From assembly GCF_000010165.1 (NCBI RefSeq), contig NC_012491.1, positions 1,854,001-1,918,000 on the forward strand: 64,000 nt of DNA, given 5' to 3'. Shown piece after piece: positions 48,233 to 58,090 of the stretch; positions within the stretch are counted from its first letter, which is position 1; every line of letters begins with the position of its first letter. A program made the position numbers and the translations under genes. The stretch is from Brevibacillus brevis NBRC 100599. Its GTDB lineage: Bacteria; Bacillota; Bacilli; Brevibacillales; Brevibacillaceae. The notes beneath the pieces are model-generated. The model ran no database searches and was not told the origin of the DNA. It worked only from the letters and a program-made list of their open reading frames with translations.

Positions 48233-50110
48233 ATGAAAAAGGCACGTCGGATTACGATGACGGCGTTTGCATCTATCGTATTTGCATCGCTGATGTCTTC
48301 CTCAGCATTTGCAGCACCCTTGCATCCCGTTCAGCATGTTGACTGGATGGTGAAAAAGGCAATTGTATCAGCGGGTCAAAATGGCGATCTTGCTTTGGAT
48401 CGTGCCGTGACTCTCGCAGAAGCGACTGTTGTTTTCTCCAAATTGAAAGAGGTAAAAGTGGGAGCTGCCGCTAAAGGTGCTCATTGGTCTACCCCTTACT
48501 TCGACTGGGCAAAGAGCAAAGGTGCTCTTACTCAAGATGACTATAAAAACCCTGCGCAAGCGGTAACATCTGCGAAGCTTACACAAATGGCTGACAAACT
48601 GGGCTACAAAGTGAAGCTCGACAACAAGGCGACTGTCACGCGCGGTGAATTTTTCCAGGCATTGGGTGATGCGGCTACCACACATGTAACGATTGCCCAT
48701 ACCAACGATACACACGGTCATATTCAAGAAGACAAGAACCAAAAAGAATTCGGCTTTGCTAAAATCGCAACCTTGCTCAAGGAATGGCGTGCAGAGAACG
48801 AAAACTTCTTGCTCTTGGACGCTGGTGATACCTTCCAAGGTACCGTTTTCGTGAACCAATTCAAAGGCGAATCTGTTGTTCCGATCCTCAACAGCCTTGA
48901 CTACAACGTAATGGCTGCAGGTAACCACGAGTTTGACTTCGGCTATGAGCAACTGCTCAAGCTGCGTGACATGCTCGAGCATCCAGTTATCTCTGCTAAC
49001 GTATTTAAGTCAGATGGAAAAGAATTGCTGCCACCTGTTTTCAAAGCAGAGATTGGCGGGAAGAAATTCGCCTTTGTTGGTTTCGTAGCGGAAGACACAC
49101 CTGTATTGACTCACCCTGACAACGTAAAAGGGCTGACATTCAAAAACCCGGTAGAAGTGGCAAAAGCACTTGTACCTGAGCTGAAAAAAGAAGCAGATCA
49201 CGTGATTGTTGTTTCCCATATCGGCGTGAACGTAGACCGTGAAATCGCGAAAAACGTTCCTGGTATTGACCTGATCGTTGGTGGTCACTCCCATACTCCG
49301 CTGAAAGAACCTGAACTCGTAAACGGCACATATATCGTACAAGACTGGGAGTACGGTAAGTCTCTCGGACGCGCTGACCTCTACTACCTCGGAAAAGAAC
49401 TGGTAGCATTCAGCGGCGGTTTGAAAGAGTACGATGAAGCAGTTGTGGCTGATCCAGATGTAGATAAGATGGTTAAAGAAATCGTGAGCAAAATCGATAC
49501 GGTTATGAATGTTGTCATTGCGAAATCCGAAGTGCCACTCGATGGTGACCGTGCACTGGTACGTACGAAAGAAACAAACGTTGGTAACCTGATCACAGAT
49601 ATCATGCTGGAGCGCACGAAGTCCATCAAAGGCTATGAGGCAGATGTAGCACTGGCGAACGGCGGCGGAATTCGTACACAGCTGCCAGCCGGCGATATCA
49701 CGAAAAAAGGTCTGTACACGCTCCTGCCATTCGAGAACAATACATTGGCAGTCGTAGAAGTAACAGGCGAAGAGCTGAAGCAAGCCCTCGAAAACGGCGT
49801 GAGCAAGGTAGAAGAGGGAGCGGGACGCTTCCCTCAAGTGAGCGGCATGAGCTTCACGTACAACCCATCCAAGCCAGCTGGTGAGCGCGTAGTAGAAGTA
49901 AAAGTTGGCGACAAGCCGCTTGACCTGACGAAAACGTATAAATTGGCAACGATCGACTTCCTGGCAGCAGGTGGAGATGGTTACGAATCGTTGAAAAAGC
50001 CATTCTTCAACACAGGCCTGTCCATGTACAGCATTGTGGAGGAAGGTCTGGTCAAGCGTAAAACTGTCAATCCAAAAGTAGAAGACCGCATTGTTGAAGT
50101 GAAAAAATAA
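48233..50110 (+). CDS. Secreted 5'-nucleotidase/metallophosphoesterase with SLH-like N-terminus
   Basis: 625 aa. A Sec signal (residues 1-28, ending SSAFA) is followed by about 120 residues resembling weak S-layer homology repeats (HWSTPYFDWAKSKGALT, ATVTRGEFFQALGDA). The catalytic domain has IAHTNDTHGHI, LLLDAGDTFQGT, AAGNHEFDFG and VGGHSHTP, the metal ligands of the calcineurin-like nucleotidases, and a C-terminal 5'-nucleotidase domain with NGGGIR and FLAAGGDGY. It should release nucleosides and phosphate from extracellular nucleotides while tethered to the wall. Terminator follows. Confidence 0.92.
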   Translation: MKKARRITMTAFASIVFASLMSSSAFAAPLHPVQHVDWMVKKAIVSAGQNGDLALDRAVTLAEATVVFSKLKEVKVGAAAKGAHWSTPYFDWAKSKGALTQDDYKNPAQAVTSAKLTQMADKLGYKVKLDNKATVTRGEFFQALGDAATTHVTIAHTNDTHGHIQEDKNQKEFGFAKIATLLKEWRAENENFLLLDAGDTFQGTVFVNQFKGESVVPILNSLDYNVMAAGNHEFDFGYEQLLKLRDMLEHPVISANVFKSDGKELLPPVFKAEIGGKKFAFVGFVAEDTPVLTHPDNVKGLTFKNPVEVAKALVPELKKEADHVIVVSHIGVNVDREIAKNVPGIDLIVGGHSHTPLKEPELVNGTYIVQDWEYGKSLGRADLYYLGKELVAFSGGLKEYDEAVVADPDVDKMVKEIVSKIDTVMNVVIAKSEVPLDGDRALVRTKETNVGNLITDIMLERTKSIKGYEADVALANGGGIRTQLPAGDITKKGLYTLLPFENNTLAVVEVTGEELKQALENGVSKVEEGAGRFPQVSGMSFTYNPSKPAGERVVEVKVGDKPLDLTKTYKLATIDFLAAGGDGYESLKKPFFNTGLSMYSIVEEGLVKRKTVNPKVEDRIVEVKK

Positions 50111-50118
50111 GGTTTGAC

Positions 50119-50158
50119 CGGACAGGGGTGGAGAAAAACCTCCCTGTCCGTCTTTTAT
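50119..50158 (+). terminator. Terminator after 5'-nucleotidase gene
   Basis: CGGACAGGG and CCCTGTCCG form a perfect 9-bp stem, then TCTTTTATT. Confidence 0.88.
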
Positions 50159-50217
50159 TATGAAGTACCTTGCAATATAGAGTAGCCATTTGGTAAGCTT
50201 TTACATGGGTGATGTTG

Positions 50218-50547
50218 ATGAACGTACAGTTTAAAAAAGGGGTTCTGGAGCTGTGTGTTCTCGTCTTGACAGCTAAGCAGGACAGATACGGATACGAACT
50301 AGTTGCGAGCATCTCTGAAAAATTCCATATCTCTGAAGGAACAGTTTACCCCTTGCTTCGCCGATTGACCCAGGAAGGATTTTTTACGACCTATTTGGCG
50401 GAATCACAAGAGGGACCCCCACGGAAATATTACCAGCTGACAAATCGCGGACGTCAATACATGAATGACCTTATCTTGGAGTGGCGAATATTTAACCGCG
50501 GGGTAAATGAGATCATAGAGGAGGGACTCGGATATGACAAGGCGTGA
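50218..50547 (+). CDS. PadR-family transcriptional regulator
   Basis: 109 aa from ATG 50218 (GGGTGATG upstream; GTG 50209 and ATG 50212 are in frame). Winged-helix PadR pattern: KKGVLELCVLVLTAKQDRYG, ISEGTVYPLLRRL, GPPRKYYQLTNRG. Likely represses its own operon, which continues with the DUF1700 and DUF4097 genes; overlap with the next gene is 14 nt. Confidence 0.92.
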   Translation: MNVQFKKGVLELCVLVLTAKQDRYGYELVASISEKFHISEGTVYPLLRRLTQEGFFTTYLAESQEGPPRKYYQLTNRGRQYMNDLILEWRIFNRGVNEIIEEGLGYDKA

Positions 50548-51085
50548 GTTTATGGATGAGTTAAATGCATTACTTAGCGCTTTGCCCGATAAAGAACGCT
50601 TAGACATCCTTGCCGATTATACAGAGCATTTTCTCTCGGGTATGAATCAAGGGAAGACGGAGCACGAAATTGCGGAAGGATTGGGAAGTCCGAAGCTAGT
50701 GGCACGCGAGCTTTTGGCTGGCTACCGAATTGATCAAGCTCAGTCCACCGCATCGGTAGGGAATATGACGAGAGCGATTGTCGCGACGATCAGCTTGGGT
50801 TTTTTCAATCTCGTCTTTGTTTTGGGGCCATTTCTAGGCCTGATCGGTATACTGATGGGGTTGTATGCGATGACTGCGGCACTGTTGGTCGCGCCAGTCG
50901 GAATATTCTTGGATTACGGGATTCCTGCTCCATCTCAAGAGCGACTTTTCTTGTTATTCTCCAGCATGGTTTCCGTAGGCTTGGGCGGTATGCTTGCCAT
51001 CGGCTTGCTGCGATTGACAAAATGGCTGTATCGCCAGTTCTTGCGTTATCTCCAGTTCAACGTGAAGATGATCAGGGGGAAATAA
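50534..51085 (+). CDS. DUF1700 (HAAS-type) membrane protein
   Basis: 183 aa; GAGGAGGGA upstream. The N-terminal ~75 residues form the short helical domain of DUF1700 (MDELNALLSALPDKERLDIL, then YTEHF, EIAEGLGSPK, ARELL). Two or three membrane helices follow. PadR-DUF1700-DUF4097 gene sets are widespread in Firmicutes and are thought to sense envelope state; the function here is inferred from that grouping. Confidence 0.88.
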   Translation: MTRREFMDELNALLSALPDKERLDILADYTEHFLSGMNQGKTEHEIAEGLGSPKLVARELLAGYRIDQAQSTASVGNMTRAIVATISLGFFNLVFVLGPFLGLIGILMGLYAMTAALLVAPVGIFLDYGIPAPSQERLFLLFSSMVSVGLGGMLAIGLLRLTKWLYRQFLRYLQFNVKMIRGK

Positions 51086-51086
51086 G

Positions 51087-51935
51087 ATGCGAAATTTAGG
51101 GAAAAGACTCTTTGGCATAAGTCTTCTTTTATTCATCATCGGTGTATGTGGAATCATCTGGCTCTTTACGAAGCAAGAAAATTTCTCCTTTTCGTTAAAA
51201 CAAGTGAATGAAGAGCGCGTGATCGAACAAGAGGTCAAAGCGATTGAGGTGCGGACGGAAGCGTCTGATGTGGAAATCTTGGCAAGCAAGCAACCAAAAG
51301 CGAGCGTACGGATGGTCGGGGAAGTATCTGAACAACAACAGGAGCGACTGGAGTTTCGGAGTGTAATCTCACCAGATGGTACGCTGCTCGTAGAACTGCG
51401 TGAACGCCCTCACGTCAATATGTTTTATCCTCGCAATGGGAAGGTAAAGCTGGAGCTCTTCCTGCCGGAAAAGGTGTATGAAAAGGTCCAGCTTGAAACG
51501 ATGACAGGGGATATCAAGAGTGGAATGCTGCATGCAAAGAACACGAAAATATCCACCGGCAATGGAGATGTGAACGTGTCTGGTTATGAAGGAGAAGCGC
51601 TTGACGTCCAGACAGCTACAGGAGATATCAATCTGGCGAATGTTCGCTCGGCCGTTGCCATTGTAAGCTCGACTGGCGAGATTGATAAACTGACAATGCC
51701 AGAGCTGACCCATGACGTTTCCATCCGAACGGATACGGGGGATATTCGAGTGACAGTAGCCAAGGAGCCTATTGCAGCACAGCTGGATGTGACGACAGAT
51801 ACAGGTTCCATCGAAACCACCTGGTCGAACCTTACCTATGAAAAAGACGAGGAATACAGAGTGAAGGCATCGATTGGAGCAGGTGGACCCAAAATGACTG
51901 TACGAAGTTCTACTGGGGATGTTCGCATTCAATAG
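51087..51935 (+). CDS. DUF4097 beta-strand-repeat surface protein
   Basis: 282 aa. An N-terminal membrane helix (about 10-28) anchors a repetitive beta domain with recurring GDI/GDV/TGEI turns (TMTGDIKSG, GNGDVNVSG, ATGDINLAN, STGEIDKL, DTGDIRVTV, STGDVRIQ), the mark of DUF4097 helices. Faces outward. Last gene of the PadR operon, 1 nt after the DUF1700 stop. Confidence 0.9.
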   Translation: MRNLGKRLFGISLLLFIIGVCGIIWLFTKQENFSFSLKQVNEERVIEQEVKAIEVRTEASDVEILASKQPKASVRMVGEVSEQQQERLEFRSVISPDGTLLVELRERPHVNMFYPRNGKVKLELFLPEKVYEKVQLETMTGDIKSGMLHAKNTKISTGNGDVNVSGYEGEALDVQTATGDINLANVRSAVAIVSSTGEIDKLTMPELTHDVSIRTDTGDIRVTVAKEPIAAQLDVTTDTGSIETTWSNLTYEKDEEYRVKASIGAGGPKMTVRSSTGDVRIQ

Positions 51936-52073
51936 GAGAAGTTTGGAAACACTGATGGATAGGATTGGAAACGGAAGAAACGAAAAGATTTTGACACAAA
52001 AGAGACATTCCTTGTCGAATGACGAATGGTATCATATTGAAGGAAACATAATTGTGCAAAGCGAGGTTTATTC

Positions 52074-53111
52074 ATGACCGCAAAAACTTTTAACGATACG
52101 TTTTTGAAAGCATGTCGCGGTGAAGCGACAGAGCATGTTCCGGTTTGGTACATGCGTCAGGCGGGGCGTTATCAGCCAGAATACCGCGCCATCCGCGCGA
52201 AGCATAGCTTTTTTGAAATGAATTACATACCGGAAGTTTGTGCGGAAGTGACACGTCTGCCCGTTGAGCAACTGGGTGTTGACGCTGCAATCTTGTTTGC
52301 AGACATCATGACGCCACTAAAACCGATTGGCGTAGATGTGAATATCGAATCGGGGATTGGTCCTGTAATCGCAAACCCAATCGAATCCTTGAAGGATGTT
52401 GAGCGTCTGCTTGAGCTCGATCCGGAAACACATGTGCCGTACATACTTGAATCCATTAAGATCTTGCGTCAGCAATTATCTGTTCCATTAATCGGTTTCG
52501 CAGGAGCACCATTTACACTGGCTAGCTATTTGATCGAAGGCGGCCCTTCCAAGCACTATCATAAGACAAAAGCATTCATGTATACCGAGCCAGTTGCTTG
52601 GCAGGCGCTGATGGAAAAACTGGGCGATATGACGATTACCTACCTCAAAGCGCAAATTAAAGCAGGTGCGCAAGCTGTTCAAGTATTTGATTCGTGGGTC
52701 GGTGCATTGAATGACGAAGATTACCGCGAGTACATTACACCAGTCATGACCCGTATCTTCAACGCTCTAAAAGATACTGGTGTGCCAACGATCTATTTTG
52801 GTATCGGCGCTGGTCATCTTTTGATGGATTGGAACCGCTTGCCTGTTGATGTGGTTGGTCTGGACTGGCGTACTTCGATTACAACTGCTCGTGAAATGGG
52901 TGTAACGAAGACGCTGCAAGGCAATTTGGACCCAACGCTGCTACTGGCCCCGTGGGAGAAGCTCGAAGCAAAGGCGAAGGAAATTTTGGATGAGGGCACA
53001 AAACAGCCAGGCTTCATTTTCAATCTGGGACACGGTGTATTCCCAGACGCTAAAGTAGAAACGCTGCAACAACTCACGAAGTTCATCCATCGTTACAAAA
53101 GGGACATCTAA
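52074..53111 (+). CDS. hemE: Uroporphyrinogen decarboxylase
   Basis: 345 aa; ATG with GCGAGG 7 nt upstream. Removes four carboxylates from uroporphyrinogen III to give coproporphyrinogen [19 protein letters not shown] at the N-terminus and [17 protein letters not shown] are family signatures. First gene of hemEHY. An extended -10 (TGGTATCAT, hexamer 52030-52035) lies upstream. Confidence 0.97.
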   Translation: MTAKTFNDTFLKACRGEATEHVPVWYMRQAGRYQPEYRAIRAKHSFFEMNYIPEVCAEVTRLPVEQLGVDAAILFADIMTPLKPIGVDVNIESGIGPVIANPIESLKDVERLLELDPETHVPYILESIKILRQQLSVPLIGFAGAPFTLASYLIEGGPSKHYHKTKAFMYTEPVAWQALMEKLGDMTITYLKAQIKAGAQAVQVFDSWVGALNDEDYREYITPVMTRIFNALKDTGVPTIYFGIGAGHLLMDWNRLPVDVVGLDWRTSITTAREMGVTKTLQGNLDPTLLLAPWEKLEAKAKEILDEGTKQPGFIFNLGHGVFPDAKVETLQQLTKFIHRYKRDI

Positions 53112-53128
53112 TCAGGAGGGGCGCTTAC

Positions 53129-54061
53129 ATGTCAAAGCAGAAGATCGGACTCTTGTTAATGGCGTATGGAACGCCACGCAGTCCTGAACAGATTGAACCA
53201 TACTATACGCACATTCGCCGTGGTCGTAAGCCACCACAAGAACTGCTCGATGATTTAATGGCGCGTTACGAGGCTGTAGATGGATTGAATCGATTTGCAG
53301 ACATTACAGATGAGCAGGTGCGCGCGCTCGAGCAGGAAATGAACAAACGTTACCCAGACCGTGAATTTGTAGGGTACCTTGGTTTGAAGCATATCGCTCC
53401 GTTTGTCGAAGACGCAGTAGAGCAAATGAAACGCGATGGAATTACGGAAGCGATCAGTCTTGTTCTGGCGCCTCATTATTCCAGCTACAGCGTCAAAGAA
53501 TACAATGGACGAGCACAAGAGCATTCCGCGGCAATTGGCGGATCTGTCATCCACAGCATTGAGAGCTGGTATCTGGAACCAGGCTTCATCGGATATTGGG
53601 CAGACGCTATTCAAGCGACGTTTGCCGCGATGACGGATGAAGAGCGTGGACAAGCAGTCGTAATCTTCTCCGCTCACAGCCTGCCGGAAAAAATCTTGAA
53701 GTCAGGTGATCCGTACCCAACGCAATTGGAAGAGACAGCAAAGCTCATTGCCGAGCAAGCAGGGATCACTTCCTATGCAATCGGATGGCAAAGCGCAGGA
53801 AATACACCTGATCCGTGGTTGGGACCAGATGTACAGGATTTGACCAGAGAGCTGTACGAAGCAAAAGGCTACCAAGCATTTGTTTACTGTCCGGTCGGAT
53901 TTGTTGCGGAGCATTTGGAAGTTCTGTTTGATAATGATGTGGAATGCAAAGCGGTTACAGATGAGCTAGGGGTACATTACTATCGTCCAGCGATGCCTAA
54001 CGCCAGACCTGCGTTCATTTCCTGTCTGGCTGATGCAGTCGGAAAGAAGCTGGCGAATTAG
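53129..54061 (+). CDS. hemH: Ferrochelatase (coproporphyrin-type)
   Basis: 310 aa; TCAGGAGGGG upstream. Inserts iron into a porphyrin; in Firmicutes the substrate is coproporphyrin III (CpfC). Metal-site His is in FSAHSLPEK and the acid in [12 protein letters not shown]; start [14 protein letters not shown] is typical. No Fe-S cysteine cluster at the C-terminus. Coupled between hemE and hemY. Confidence 0.96.
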   Translation: MSKQKIGLLLMAYGTPRSPEQIEPYYTHIRRGRKPPQELLDDLMARYEAVDGLNRFADITDEQVRALEQEMNKRYPDREFVGYLGLKHIAPFVEDAVEQMKRDGITEAISLVLAPHYSSYSVKEYNGRAQEHSAAIGGSVIHSIESWYLEPGFIGYWADAIQATFAAMTDEERGQAVVIFSAHSLPEKILKSGDPYPTQLEETAKLIAEQAGITSYAIGWQSAGNTPDPWLGPDVQDLTRELYEAKGYQAFVYCPVGFVAEHLEVLFDNDVECKAVTDELGVHYYRPAMPNARPAFISCLADAVGKKLAN

Positions 54062-54073
54062 GGGATCGATCAT

Positions 54074-55483
54074 ATGAGCGATAATACCTATCATATTACA
54101 ATTATAGGCGGCGGCATAACAGGGCTGGCCGCTGCTTTTTACTTACAAAAGGAAATCGAAGCAAAAGGCTTGCCCATCCGTTTTCGACTGCTTGAAGAGC
54201 AGGGACGACTTGGTGGGAAAATCAAGACATGGCGTCACGAAGGATTTGTCATTGAGCAAGGTCCCGATTCGTTTCTCGAGCGGAAAACAAGCGCGGCTGA
54301 GCTGGCTGTAGACTTGGGGCTTGGGGATGATCTCGTTCGCAACAGTACAGGCCAAGCTTATATCTGGCATCAGGATCGCCTGAAGGCTATACCAGAAGGA
54401 GCGGTCATGGGTGTACCGACAAAGGTCATGCCTTTTGTCACGACCGATCTCATTTCTTGGCCGGGCAAGCTTCGGGCTGCCTTGGATCTTGTTCTTCCTG
54501 CCTCAAAAGGAGACGGCGATATCTCCGTGGGTGACTTTTTTCGGCGTAGGTTAGGTAATGAAGTTATTGATAATCTTATAGCGCCCTTATTGTCCGGTGT
54601 CTACTCCGGGGATCTCGACAATCTCAGCTTGCTTGCGAGTTTTCCTCAATTCGCTAAAATGGAAGAGCAGCATCGCAGCTTGATTGTAGCGATGAAGCAT
54701 TCGCGCCCACAAGCAAAAACGCAGGGAAAGCCAAAAGGCATCTTCCTGACATTGAAAAACGGCTTGCAGTCTTTTGTTGAGGCAATCGAGAAGAGCTTGC
54801 CTGAAGAAGTCATCTCGAAGAATACTGGTGTCAAAGAACTGGTGAAACGGCCAGACGGGAAGTACACCTTGGTATTGAAAAATGGAGAAACGGTTGAGAC
54901 GGATACGGTGCTGTTTACCGTACCACATGCTGTGGCAGAGCCATTGTTCCGTCCGTATGTACAAGTGCCTACCTTGCCACAAGCGAAGCCGCATATGGTG
55001 GCAACCATTGCGATGGCATTTCCAGAGTCAGCCATTGATTTAGGGATGGAAGGGACAGGATTTATTGTACCGCGGAATTCTGGCGCAAAAATTACGGCGT
55101 GTACGTGGGCGCATCGCAAATGGCCGCATACGACGCCGAAAAACAAAGCCTTGCTGCGTAGCTTTGTGGGGAGAGCAGGAGAGCAATCCTTCATGGAGCA
55201 GACGGACGAGGAAATTCTGGAGGTTGTCCTCCGCGATCTGCGCAAGATCATGACGATTCGAGCAGAGCCGGATTTTTATAACGTATCACGCTTGCAAAAT
55301 GCCATTCCATATGTTGTGGGACATCAGGCTTGGGTGCAGGATGTGAACAATCAATTAAAAGAAAAACTCCCTGGTGTTATCGTGGCAGGTGCGTCGTACA
55401 GTGGCGTAGGTGTACCAGATTGTATTGATCAGGGGAAAAAAGCAATAGCAGAATGGATAGCGTCAGTAATACCGGGGAGATAG
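54074..55483 (+). CDS. hemY: Coproporphyrinogen III/protoporphyrinogen oxidase
   Basis: 469 aa; ATG 12 nt after the hemH stop, weak GGGGATC ribosome site. FAD-binding dinucleotide motif ITIIGGGITGLAAAFYL, then RLGGKIKTWRHEGFVIEQGPDSFL and C-terminal VAGASYSGVGVPDCI. In this group it oxidises coproporphyrinogen III (CgoX). The final enzyme HemQ is not in the window. Confidence 0.95.
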   Translation: MSDNTYHITIIGGGITGLAAAFYLQKEIEAKGLPIRFRLLEEQGRLGGKIKTWRHEGFVIEQGPDSFLERKTSAAELAVDLGLGDDLVRNSTGQAYIWHQDRLKAIPEGAVMGVPTKVMPFVTTDLISWPGKLRAALDLVLPASKGDGDISVGDFFRRRLGNEVIDNLIAPLLSGVYSGDLDNLSLLASFPQFAKMEEQHRSLIVAMKHSRPQAKTQGKPKGIFLTLKNGLQSFVEAIEKSLPEEVISKNTGVKELVKRPDGKYTLVLKNGETVETDTVLFTVPHAVAEPLFRPYVQVPTLPQAKPHMVATIAMAFPESAIDLGMEGTGFIVPRNSGAKITACTWAHRKWPHTTPKNKALLRSFVGRAGEQSFMEQTDEEILEVVLRDLRKIMTIRAEPDFYNVSRLQNAIPYVVGHQAWVQDVNNQLKEKLPGVIVAGASYSGVGVPDCIDQGKKAIAEWIASVIPGR

Positions 55484-55508
55484 ATAACCCCGGTTTTTCC
55501 TTTTTTTT
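55471..55508 (+). terminator. Terminator overlapping the hemY stop codon
   Basis: ACCGGGG (last hemY codons) pairs with CCCCGGT, with the TAG stop inside the loop, followed by TTTTCCTTTTTTTT. A translating ribosome would cover the stem until release. Confidence 0.85.
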
Positions 55509-55577
55509 CGGTGCTAAACGGCTCGTCCTGTCCATATAGTATAGGGAAATGTCCTGCACTTGAAAGGAGGAGCACGA

Positions 55578-57077
55578 ATGGCATTACAGGATGGGCAACT
55601 CTCTTTTGCCATCAAGGAGACCATTTTCCTCTCATCCGATAGAGCTGGAATAGGTGAATTGCAAGAGCTGGAATTGGTTCCAGATGTGGAGGTGCTGGAA
55701 AACGATTCCTACATCTCGATCACGGGTTGCTTGCAATTAGTAGGGAAGTACGAGCCAATCAGGGAAGCCGCAGAAGCAACAGGCGGCGAAGGAGAATCGC
55801 TGGTTGAGGCCATGACTTTTACTCCCTTTCGCCAGGAAGCATCGGATCAAGCCTTTTATGGCTGGGAGGAACAGATCGGTCATCGCATTCCGTTGAATAT
55901 CACCATTCCATTGGATCGGATTACAGAGATCGGCGACATCTACGCGATTGTGGACAGCTTTGACTACAAACTGGAATCACCACATCAAATGCTAATCGAT
56001 GCCGATCTGAAGATTTTAGGGATAGTCCTTGGGAATCGAAATGAACAAGCAGAGCAGATCGAAACGCAGGCTGCCGGTCCAGACCAAGAAGCATGGGAAT
56101 ACACCTTCGCTGCTGGGGATGATGGGCAAGAATATTCGGAGCAGACGTCCCTCGATGACATTGATCAAAAGCTGAGTGAGCTGGAGGAGGAATTGGAGCG
56201 GCAGGCATTGCCAGCATCCTATGAATCAACCGAATCTCCTTCCATGTTCGATACCCCGGCTATTGCTCAATCCAATGAAGATGAATACTACGAGCAATAT
56301 GGGGATGTACTGGAAGTGGCTCAGCCCGATCCACCAGAATCTTGGGAGACAGCTCCTATTTCGTATGACTTCGATTCCCAACAAACTACTTCGTACGATT
56401 CTTCTGACTCCTATTCCGAGCAGCCGGTATTGGCAGATGAGCAAGAACAGATGAGAGAAATAGCCGAAAAAGAACAAGGACATGAGGAGCCAATACTGGC
56501 ACTACACGATCAACAGGCAATCGGATACCAACCAGTTTCTAATGGACCTACTGGCTCATCAGTCGAAGCAGAGTCACAGGAAGCTGTGCAAGAAGCGGTG
56601 GAAGCTAGTGTAGTATCTGAGCCAGAACCTGAGCATGAAGCAGAACCAGTCGTTGCAGAAGCAGTCGTAGCAGAACCAGAGGCTGCCGCGGAAGATGTAG
56701 AAGTACGAGTGGCGATTTCAGGGAAACCCTCCAAGGAAGAAAAAAGTAGCGTGAACATTACTTCCATCTTCTCTCAAGCGAGTCGTGCTAAGCAGGAAGC
56801 GATGGCGCAGGAGGCGGAATCTTCATCTAGCTCTTCACGATATGGGTCTGCGGCGAATGCCAGCCCTTCTACGGTGGAGGCCATGCAAAATCTCACATCG
56901 TTTGTCCGGAAAAAAGAAGAGCGCTCCAGTCAGCTGAAAATGTGCATTATTCAGCGCGATGAGACGTTAGAGCATATTTCACAGCGATACTCCTTGCCAG
57001 TTTCCAAAATCGTGGAAGTAAACCGATTAACTTCTGAGCAGCTCGTAGCAGGGCAGATTCTGTACATCCCACAATAG
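55578..57077 (+). CDS. spoVID: Stage VI sporulation protein D (spore coat morphogenesis)
   Basis: 499 aa from ATG 55578 (AAAGGAGGAGC upstream). An N-terminal beta domain (about 1-135, LSFAIKETIFLSSDRAGIGE, RIPLNITIPLDRI) matches SpoVID; a long acidic Glu/Ser/Pro-rich middle is low in complexity; residues about 452-499 form a LysM domain (RDETLEHISQRYSLPVSKI...GQILYIPQ). SpoVID drives coat encasement of the forespore. Followed by a kinase-like coat gene and ysxE. Confidence 0.93.
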   Translation: MALQDGQLSFAIKETIFLSSDRAGIGELQELELVPDVEVLENDSYISITGCLQLVGKYEPIREAAEATGGEGESLVEAMTFTPFRQEASDQAFYGWEEQIGHRIPLNITIPLDRITEIGDIYAIVDSFDYKLESPHQMLIDADLKILGIVLGNRNEQAEQIETQAAGPDQEAWEYTFAAGDDGQEYSEQTSLDDIDQKLSELEEELERQALPASYESTESPSMFDTPAIAQSNEDEYYEQYGDVLEVAQPDPPESWETAPISYDFDSQQTTSYDSSDSYSEQPVLADEQEQMREIAEKEQGHEEPILALHDQQAIGYQPVSNGPTGSSVEAESQEAVQEAVEASVVSEPEPEHEAEPVVAEAVVAEPEAAAEDVEVRVAISGKPSKEEKSSVNITSIFSQASRAKQEAMAQEAESSSSSSRYGSAANASPSTVEAMQNLTSFVRKKEERSSQLKMCIIQRDETLEHISQRYSLPVSKIVEVNRLTSEQLVAGQILYIPQ

Positions 57078-57091
57078 AGGAGTGGGGGACC

Positions 57092-58090
57092 GTGGATAAA
57101 ATTGATCTCTCCGAGGTTTGCCAGCAATATCGAGCCCGCGTAATCCGAATTACGCCCCTTGATGATTGCTATTTATTGGAGACAAACCGGGGCCCCAAAG
57201 AACTCCACGTTTGGCCGCGTGTAGATGTGATGCGCTGGTCGTTTGCCTGGCGCGAACGACTGGCTCGTCAGGGGTTTCGAGAAGTGGAGCGGTTTATTCG
57301 GACGAGAGATACCAAGCCATTTTTGATTTTGGGCAAACGCGGTGTTACCATGACGGACCACCACAGACAAATCGAAGACTATCAGCCTGGCCAGGACACT
57401 GCGAGGCAATGCGGACGGGTGATCGCGATGATGCATCAGTCTCAGCAGGAGAGTCCTTTACTGTCCGGAAGTGATTTGCTCAAGCAGGAAAAGCAGCAAG
57501 TAGAAGAAAAAGGAAGACGTGCCAAAGAGCTGGTCGAATCATTTCGAGCCAAATATGAGAGGAATTCTAAGGAAAATCGTTGGGTTTCGGAACTCATGAC
57601 CCCTATGCTGCAAAGAATGGACCGTTCCGCTACGATGCTGGCCCATGAGCGAATTACCACGGAGGCAGTCGCTGTATCCCATCGGGACCTTTTGCGTAAC
57701 AACTGGGGATTGATAAACGGGAAGCTGTACTTGAGAGGCTTCTTCAGACCGGTCATATCAGTCCAGCAACGCGACGTTGCCACCTTTTTGCGCGATCATT
57801 TTTTAACCCATAAGGATTTGAAGCAGATAGACGCTTTTTTTGACGGCTATGAAGAAATCAAGCCCCTTACCTATGGAAATTATTCGTTGATACTAGCCTT
57901 TATGGCTCGTCCCCGTGAACTGTACAGGGGTATCGAATCCTACGTGAAACGTGTATCACTGAATCAAGAAGCGTCGATCGCTGGTATTGAGCACGCCTTG
58001 CAGAGCCAACAATCTGTTGACTTGCTACTTCGACATATTGCAGAGCGGGCCGAGCGTTCGAGGAGGGAGGGAGTCTATGAGTCGGTATGA
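57092..58090 (+). CDS. CotS/YsxE-like spore coat protein, kinase-like fold
   Basis: 332 aa; GTG start with AGGAGTGGGGG upstream. The catalytic-loop-like segment SHRDLLRNNWG keeps His-x-Asp and Asn, but where related kinases have an Asp-containing metal motif this protein has LYLRGFFRPV. The N-lobe is also weak. It belongs to the aminoglycoside-phosphotransferase-like coat proteins (CotS group). Probably a structural or pseudokinase coat component made late in sporulation. Overlaps ysxE by 14 nt. Confidence 0.8.
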   Translation: MDKIDLSEVCQQYRARVIRITPLDDCYLLETNRGPKELHVWPRVDVMRWSFAWRERLARQGFREVERFIRTRDTKPFLILGKRGVTMTDHHRQIEDYQPGQDTARQCGRVIAMMHQSQQESPLLSGSDLLKQEKQQVEEKGRRAKELVESFRAKYERNSKENRWVSELMTPMLQRMDRSATMLAHERITTEAVAVSHRDLLRNNWGLINGKLYLRGFFRPVISVQQRDVATFLRDHFLTHKDLKQIDAFFDGYEEIKPLTYGNYSLILAFMARPRELYRGIESYVKRVSLNQEASIAGIEHALQSQQSVDLLLRHIAERAERSRREGVYESV

